Assembly (NCBI GenBank): GCA_041675905.1
Contig: JBAYSX010000008.1
Coordinates: 1 to 64,000 of the forward strand
Length of the DNA: 64,000 nt
Direction: 5' to 3'
Source: Sandaracinobacteroides sp041675905
GTDB taxonomy: Bacteria > Pseudomonadota > Alphaproteobacteria > Sphingomonadales > Sphingomonadaceae
Each line of letters begins with the position of its first letter. Position 1 is the stretch's first letter. Positions 59,244-64,000 of this stretch are shown here, piece after piece. Made by a program: the position numbers and the translations under genes. The notes beneath the pieces are model-generated. The model made no database searches. It had not been told where the DNA came from and was given only the letters and a program-made list of their open reading frames with translations.

Positions 59244-60602
59244 ATGCGCGCGTTGATCCTGTTGCCCCTGGTTTTGACGGCCTGCGCGCCACGCAGTGCG
59301 TACAGCCCGCCGCCGCTACCCGTTTCCGCTGCCTGGCAGGGGCTGGAGGCAGCTTCCACCGCTGGTGAAGTGAGGGAAGGCCGGTGGTGGGAGGAATTCG
59401 CCGATGCCGGGCTGGTGGCGCTGGTCGATGAAGTTCTCGCGGTGAACGGCGATCTGGCGGCGGCGGGTTATCGCCTTGAACGGGCGCAACTCGCCAACCG
59501 CCTCGCCGGGCGGGCGCTGTTGCCGTCCGCTTCCGCCAGCCTCGATTCCGCCGCCAGCGCCGAACTGGACGGCCCCGGTGAAAGCCGGGGTTCCGGCGCG
59601 TCTCTGGGTGTAGCGTGGGAAGTCGATCTGTTTGGCCGGCTGGCCGCCGAGCGCGACACCACAAGCTGGGAAGCCGCAGCTACGGGCGAAGATTTGCTGG
59701 CCACCCGGCTGGCGCTGATTGGCGCCACCGTCACCGCCTGGTATCAATTGGCCCATGCCAATGAGCGGGTGACGCTGGCGGATGAAAGCCTGGGCTACAC
59801 CCGCCGCGCGCTGCAGCTGGTGCAATTGCAATATGATGCGGGCGCGGTTTCGCGAGTGGAATTGCGCGATGCCGGGCAAAGCGTCGCCACCCAGGAAGCA
59901 GCCCGCACGCAACTGGTGCAGGCGCAGGTGGAATCGCGCAATGCGCTGGCGGCGCTGTTGGCTCGCCAGAGTTACGACGGCCCGGAACTCCCACGCCTGC
60001 CCCGCGGTGGTCTGCCCGCCATTGATCCGGGGTTGCCAGCCGAGATTCTGGCGCGCCGTCCCGATCTGGCAGCGGCGGAATATCGGCTGCGCGCATCGCT
60101 CGCCAGCGTCGACGCCACGCGGGCGCGTTTTTACCCGGCGCTGAACCTGACTGCGGGCGTGGGCACGGCCAGTGACTCCCTGCTGGATTTCGTTGAAAAT
60201 CCCGTCGCCAGCCTCGGTGCACTGCTGACCTTGCCTTTCCTCAATCCGGAACGGGTGCGGCTGTCGGTGGGCATCGCGCGTGCCGATTATGCTGCATCCG
60301 CCGAACTGTTCCGTCAGACATTTTTCAACGCGGTGACCGAGGTTTCCAGCCTTCTGTCACAACGCGCCCGTCAGGCGGATCAGGCCGAGGCGCTTGTCCG
60401 CTCGCTGGAGGCCGCACGCGATGCGGAGATGCTGTATGAACGGCAGTATCGCGCCGGAGCCATTCCGCTCAGAAGCTGGCTGGACGCGCAGGAGCGCCGC
60501 CGCAGCGCCGAGATCGCCGTCACGGATAACCGTCTCGCCCGGATCGTCAATCAGGTGACGCTGCACCAGGCGCTGGGCGGCGACGCGCGGACGCCGGTAT
60601 AA
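59244..60602 (+). CDS. Outer-membrane efflux factor (OprM/NodT family lipoprotein)
   Basis: The outer-membrane channel completing the MacAB system. 452 aa from ATG 59244, 4 nt after the macB stop. The lipobox is LVLTAC (Cys14), and two OEP repeats follow, the second around RPDLAAAEYRLRASLASVDATRARFYPALNL. The three genes run consecutively without gaps, so they form a single tripartite exporter operon. Its substrate cannot be told from sequence. Confidence 0.92.
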   Translation: MRALILLPLVLTACAPRSAYSPPPLPVSAAWQGLEAASTAGEVREGRWWEEFADAGLVALVDEVLAVNGDLAAAGYRLERAQLANRLAGRALLPSASASLDSAASAELDGPGESRGSGASLGVAWEVDLFGRLAAERDTTSWEAAATGEDLLATRLALIGATVTAWYQLAHANERVTLADESLGYTRRALQLVQLQYDAGAVSRVELRDAGQSVATQEAARTQLVQAQVESRNALAALLARQSYDGPELPRLPRGGLPAIDPGLPAEILARRPDLAAAEYRLRASLASVDATRARFYPALNLTAGVGTASDSLLDFVENPVASLGALLTLPFLNPERVRLSVGIARADYAASAELFRQTFFNAVTEVSSLLSQRARQADQAEALVRSLEAARDAEMLYERQYRAGAIPLRSWLDAQERRRSAEIAVTDNRLARIVNQVTLHQALGGDARTPV

Positions 60603-60677
60603 TCTGCTGGCCGGTGATTGACGCCGGCGGAGCAGGCGTGTTGAAATAGCCGCGCATCCGGTTTCGGAGTGGTCGAT

Positions 60678-61130
60678 ATGGCGCAGAATGACAAACTCAT
60701 CATCGCATGCCCCGCATGCGGGACGCTGAATCGCGTGCCTGCGGCGCGGCTGGAGGATGGCGGCCATTGCGGCCACTGCGGCAAACCGTTGTTCACCGGC
60801 CAGCCAGTGGAACTCACGTCCGCCAATTTCGAAAAACATGCCGCACAGAGCGATATTCCGCTGCTGATTGATTTCTGGGCGTCCTGGTGCGGACCTTGCC
60901 GGAAAATGGCGCCAGGTTTTGCCGCCGCCGCCGGCAAAGTGGAACCGCGCCTGCGGCTGGGCAAGGTGGATACCGAAGCCGAACAGGCGCTGGCGGCGCG
61001 TTTCTCCATTCGTAGTATCCCGAGTCTGATCCTCGTTGAAAAAGGCCGGGAAGTCGCCCGGACCGCGGGCGCGATGCCCGAAGCAGCACTGCTACAGTGG
61101 ATCGAACAGGCAATGGCCAACCGTCGATAG
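60678..61130 (+). CDS. trxC: Thioredoxin 2 (zinc-type)
   Basis: Disulfide reductase of 150 aa from ATG 60678, with GGAG 8 nt upstream. An N-terminal zinc-ribbon (CPAC ... CGHC, about residues 12-39) precedes the thioredoxin fold with active site WCGPC (about 71-75) and cis-Pro in IRSIPSLIL. TrxC is typically part of the oxidative stress response. Confidence 0.95.
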   Translation: MAQNDKLIIACPACGTLNRVPAARLEDGGHCGHCGKPLFTGQPVELTSANFEKHAAQSDIPLLIDFWASWCGPCRKMAPGFAAAAGKVEPRLRLGKVDTEAEQALAARFSIRSIPSLILVEKGREVARTAGAMPEAALLQWIEQAMANRR

Positions 61131-61158
61131 TACCGGCACAATTTGAACGGAGACCCAT

Positions 61159-62256
61159 ATGGCGGCTTTATTTACCCCGATGCAACTCGGGTCGCTCAAT
61201 CTGCGCAATCGCATTGTTGTGGCGCCCATGTGCCAATATTCGGCCGAAGAAGGCTGCGCGACAGACTGGCACCTGATGCATCTTGGCAATCTGGCGCTGT
61301 CAGGGGTGGGCCTCGTCATGATCGAGGCAACGGCGGTGACGCCGGAGGGCCGCATCAGTCCTGATGATCTGGGGCTGTGGTCGGATGAAACCGAAGCGGC
61401 GCTGGGCCGGGTGCTCGCGGCGGTGCGCCGCTATTCGGACACGCCCATTGGCATCCAGTTGGCGCATGCCGGGCGCAAGGCGTCGACGCATGTGCCATGG
61501 GAAGGCGGCGCGCAAATTCGCCCCGCCGAACCGCGCGGCTGGCAGACGGTCGCACCGTCGGCTTTGCCCTATCTCGATAGCGAGCATCCGCCTCAAGCGT
61601 TGGATCAGGACGGTATCGCCGCATTGTGCGCGGCCTTTGCTGATTCAGCGCGGCGTGCGGCGCGGATCGGCTTCGATTCCGTCCAGATTCATGGCGCGCA
61701 TGGCTATTTGCTGCACGAATTCATGTCGCCGCTGAGCAACCGGCGGACCGATGCTTATGGAAGCAGCCTGGAAAACCGTATCCGCTTCCCGCTGGAAGTC
61801 TATGAGGGGGTGCGGGCCGCTTTCCCCGCCGACCGCCCGGTCAGCATGCGGGTTTCCGGCACCGATTGGGCCGAAGGCGGCTGGGATATCGAACAAACCA
61901 TCGCGCTGGCGAAAGAACTGGAGGCGCGCGGCTGCAGTGCCTTGCATGTATCGAGCGGCGGACTGACCCCGGCGCAGCAAATTCCGGTTGGGCCGGGTTA
62001 TCAGGTGCCGCTCGCCCGCGCCGTGAAGCAGGAAACGACGATGCCGGTGATCGCCGTGGGCCTGATTACCGATTTCGATCATGCGGAAGCCATTGTCGGC
62101 ACCGGTGACGCCGATATGATCGCCCTTGGCCGCACGATCCTGTGGGACCCGCGCTGGCCGTGGCATGCCGCCGCCCACCTCGGCGCGACGATCAAGGCAC
62201 CCAACCCATATTTGCGCTGCCAGCCGCACCGGTATCGCCATGTGTTCGAGGATTGA
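61159..62256 (+). CDS. Old yellow enzyme family NADH:flavin oxidoreductase (YqjM type)
   Basis: FMN enzyme reducing activated C=C bonds of enones. 365 aa. VAPMCQYSAEEG, the substrate-binding His pair in QIHGAHGYLLHEF and HAGRKAS are typical of the thermophilic/YqjM-type class. The C-terminal FMN-binding regions VIAVGLI and IALGRTILWDP are intact. It is convergent with the DNA methyltransferase with one base between the two stops. Confidence 0.93.
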   Translation: MAALFTPMQLGSLNLRNRIVVAPMCQYSAEEGCATDWHLMHLGNLALSGVGLVMIEATAVTPEGRISPDDLGLWSDETEAALGRVLAAVRRYSDTPIGIQLAHAGRKASTHVPWEGGAQIRPAEPRGWQTVAPSALPYLDSEHPPQALDQDGIAALCAAFADSARRAARIGFDSVQIHGAHGYLLHEFMSPLSNRRTDAYGSSLENRIRFPLEVYEGVRAAFPADRPVSMRVSGTDWAEGGWDIEQTIALAKELEARGCSALHVSSGGLTPAQQIPVGPGYQVPLARAVKQETTMPVIAVGLITDFDHAEAIVGTGDADMIALGRTILWDPRWPWHAAAHLGATIKAPNPYLRCQPHRYRHVFED

Positions 62257-62257
62257 A

Positions 62258-63310
62258 TCAGGTGCAGGCGAGCGCCGGCAGCGGGGCGTGATGGGCCAGC
62301 GCAGCCCCGATATGCGGTTTCATCGCGCCGGCCAGAAATTCAACCACCGGCACAACTACGGCATTGCCGAACTGGCGATAGGCCTGGGTGTCTGAAACGG
62401 GGATAACCCACCATCGCTCGCCCCGGTCGAAGCCCATCAGCCGGGCGCACTCCAGCGGCGTCAGGCGGCGGGGACGGTTGTTGGCTTGAGCGATCAATAT
62501 TTCGGAGCCGTCTTTATAATAGCGCGCTGATAAAGTGCGGGTGACATCTTCCGGCCCGAACAGGCTGTAGCCGAAGCCGTTACCTCGCGACGCATGTTTC
62601 GCCTTATAGTCTTGCAGATAATGCCACAGTTTTTCGCTCAGCGTGTATTTTGGATCGACCTCCGAATGCGGTTGCAGAATGCTGCCCAGCTTCGGGCCGC
62701 CGACTGGAAGTTCCAGGCCGTTCAGGTCAAAGTGCGTGGGTTCACGAAAGCCGACAATGAAGATGCGCTCCCGCCGCTGCGGTACCCAATGTTCGGAACT
62801 GATCACGCGCGTCTGGACGTGATAGCCAAGTTCCCGGGTCAATACGTGCATGATCGTCGCAAAGGTGCGGCCTTTGTCGTGGCTTTCGAGATTCTTGACA
62901 TTCTCCAGCAAAAAGACCGCCGGGCGATGATACGCGATGATCTGCGCGGTATCGAAAAACAACGTCCCTTGCGTATCGCACAAAAATCCGTGCGGCCGGC
63001 CCAGCGCATTCTTCTTTGATACCCCGGCGATCGAAAAGGGCTGGCACGGAAAACCCGCGAGCAAAATATCATGTTCGGGTATCTGCGCCGGATCGACCGC
63101 ATAAGGCCGAACATCCCCGGCAAGTGCATGATTATCACGGAAATTCGCCGCATAGGTTTTTTGGGCATTCGCGTCCCACTCGGACGTAAAGACGCAATGC
63201 CCGCCGATCCCCTGAAAGCCGATGCGCAACCCGCCGATACCGGCAAACAGATCGACGAAGCGAAACGAAAGGGCAGGCATATTATTCGCTGTCGTCGTCG
63301 ATATTCCCAC
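62258..63310 (-). CDS. DNA (cytosine-5-)-methyltransferase
   Basis: 350-aa C5-cytosine methyltransferase. Motif I DLFAGIGGLRIGF, motif IV GFPCQPFSIAG with the catalytic Cys, motif VI ENVKNL, motif VIII QRRERIFIVGF and motif X QFGNAVVVPVVEF are all present, so it should be active. The start could be ATG 63280 (MPALSFRF) instead of 63310. No endonuclease or specificity gene lies beside it in the window. Recognition sequence unknown. Confidence 0.94.
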   Translation of the reverse strand: MGISTTTANNMPALSFRFVDLFAGIGGLRIGFQGIGGHCVFTSEWDANAQKTYAANFRDNHALAGDVRPYAVDPAQIPEHDILLAGFPCQPFSIAGVSKKNALGRPHGFLCDTQGTLFFDTAQIIAYHRPAVFLLENVKNLESHDKGRTFATIMHVLTRELGYHVQTRVISSEHWVPQRRERIFIVGFREPTHFDLNGLELPVGGPKLGSILQPHSEVDPKYTLSEKLWHYLQDYKAKHASRGNGFGYSLFGPEDVTRTLSARYYKDGSEILIAQANNRPRRLTPLECARLMGFDRGERWWVIPVSDTQAYRQFGNAVVVPVVEFLAGAMKPHIGAALAHHAPLPALACT

Positions 63311-63553
63311 TGATCGCTCTCACATTACCGGTTCCGGTTACCCTGGCGGAAAAATTTTCGCGGAGCAAGTTTGTTCCCGGAGTGTTCCTGTCTGCGCTCC
63401 GCCCGGTCCCGGCGTGTTGCCGCACCGTTACAAATGTCCGGCACAGTCATTAAATTGCAGCATATTTTTGGGATGAGGTGGTATAGTCCAATGGCCGGCC
63501 ACGTCCTGCATGCAGAGTCGTGGCGGCCCGGTATCAGCAACAGGGATAGCGGC
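63311..63553. other. Divergent intergenic region with a strong hairpin
   Basis: 243 nt between the methyltransferase and the truncated gene. Contains a hairpin at 63493-63528: GGCC-G-GCCACG pairs with CGTGGC-GGCC with a one-base bulge, and the loop contains the self-complementary CTGCATGCAG. Its position 26 nt before the next ATG would let it act on the transcript. No promoter is obvious. Confidence 0.45.
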
Positions 63554-64000
63554 ATGGCTTCAGATAACGGCTTCCGACACGGTTTTTCTCGCGCCTGGAA
63601 TGGGGTGTGCGTTGCAGCACTTGCCTTGTCCCTCCCTGGAGGCGCGGTGGCGTTGGCCGGTGAAAACCGCCCGCAGGCAACGGGTGCGTGGACATTTGCT
63701 CCGGAATATAGTTTGCCGCGTCGGGCAGCGACAATCCCCGCATCTGCGCCAGTCGAAGTGGTGGTCATTTCCCCGGCCGTGCTTCCGCCCGTAAACTTTC
63801 TCGGGATGACGGCGACGGACCAGAAGCGTCTGGAGGCGCAGGTTGGTGCGGGTCCATTTACGGTTGAACTGTGGGTTGTGGATCATGTGAATCAACCCGT
63901 CGCCGCCCTGTTGATGCCGGAAGGGGAAGCGGCAGGATGGGTACTGGGCTACCGGTCGGGCGAAATGCTGTTCGGGCCACCGGATGCGGCCGGAAATCCA
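63554..64000 (+). CDS. Secreted protein, possibly LamG/concanavalin-like, cut by window edge
   Basis: An open frame from ATG 63554 to the right edge (149 codons, 3' end missing). A signal peptide (about 12-36, ending ALA) precedes a Pro-rich linker and a stretch containing RLEAQVGAGPFTVELWVVDHV, PVAALLMPEGEAAGWVLGYR and MLFGPPDA, the strand pattern of LamG/concanavalin A-like lectin domains. The family call is tentative. Composition resembles the neighbours. Confidence 0.65.
   Translation, partial: MASDNGFRHGFSRAWNGVCVAALALSLPGGAVALAGENRPQATGAWTFAPEYSLPRRAATIPASAPVEVVVISPAVLPPVNFLGMTATDQKRLEAQVGAGPFTVELWVVDHVNQPVAALLMPEGEAAGWVLGYRSGEMLFGPPDAAGNP

Overview
The window looks like a chromosomal segment of an alphaproteobacterium of the order Sphingomonadales, probably Sphingomonadaceae. 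Supporting signs are a GC-rich sequence, a secreted protein ending in the PEP-x3-W-x2-M / GFG / RRRR sorting tail usual in sphingomonads, TonB-dependent receptors starting after cleavage with an IVVTAQKR-type TonB box, and a Mg-type HemB lacking the zinc cysteines. The gene orders rpmH-rnpA-yidD-yidC-engB and trmB-accA are also consistent. This assignment is inferred from sequence features, not from a database match.

Layout. 0.5-8 kb (+ strand): rne, an alpha/beta hydrolase, a GlsB-type membrane protein, trmB, accA, an M48 protease with LysM, and a MutT Nudix hydrolase, mostly tightly packed or overlapping. 8-13 kb (- strand): rlmE, a Ppx/GppA phosphatase, an NlpC/P60 peptidase, an M17 aminopeptidase and hemB, linked by ATGA overlaps. 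13-20.4 kb: mixed housekeeping (SMR transporter, DUF2244 protein, nth, rlmN), a PEP-CTERM protein, a succinate-semialdehyde dehydrogenase and an AT-richer acyltransferase. 20.4-21.1 kb is a nearly gene-free AT-richer stretch. 21-27.3 kb: PQQ-type sugar dehydrogenase, prs, and a small polysaccharide locus with an O-antigen ligase-like protein facing a nucleotide-sugar epimerase and a fused Alg14/Alg13-type glycosyltransferase. 27.3-32.1 kb (- strand): nitronate-monooxygenase-like enzyme, engB, yidC, yidD, rnpA, rpmH. 32.1-40.8 kb: DUF6600 lipoprotein, sterol desaturase, GGDEF and SH3 proteins, 2-hydroxyacid dehydrogenase, a large patatin, a pyruvate-kinase-like protein without its C-terminal domain, and a VOC protein.

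The most unusual part is 40.8-53.1 kb. It encodes four SnoaL/NTF2-fold proteins, two paralogous TonB-dependent receptors, a ferritin-like protein, a TetR regulator, a zinc alcohol dehydrogenase, a Rieske oxygenase whose bridging acidic residue is Glu, and a phytanoyl-CoA-dioxygenase-family enzyme. I read this as a catabolic cluster: outer-membrane uptake of a bulky hydrophobic substrate, two non-haem-iron oxygenations, alcohol oxidation, and SnoaL-fold isomerase/hydratase/lyase steps. The substrate cannot be named from sequence. Two palindromes sit in its intergenic regions as candidate operators.

53.2-64 kb: tRNA-Ser(UGA) with a truncated tRNA-Ser-like copy just upstream, mltB, rlpA, tmk, a complete MacA-MacB-outer-membrane-factor efflux operon, trxC, an old yellow enzyme, a DNA cytosine-C5 methyltransferase with no restriction partner in view, and the start of a secreted protein cut by the right edge.
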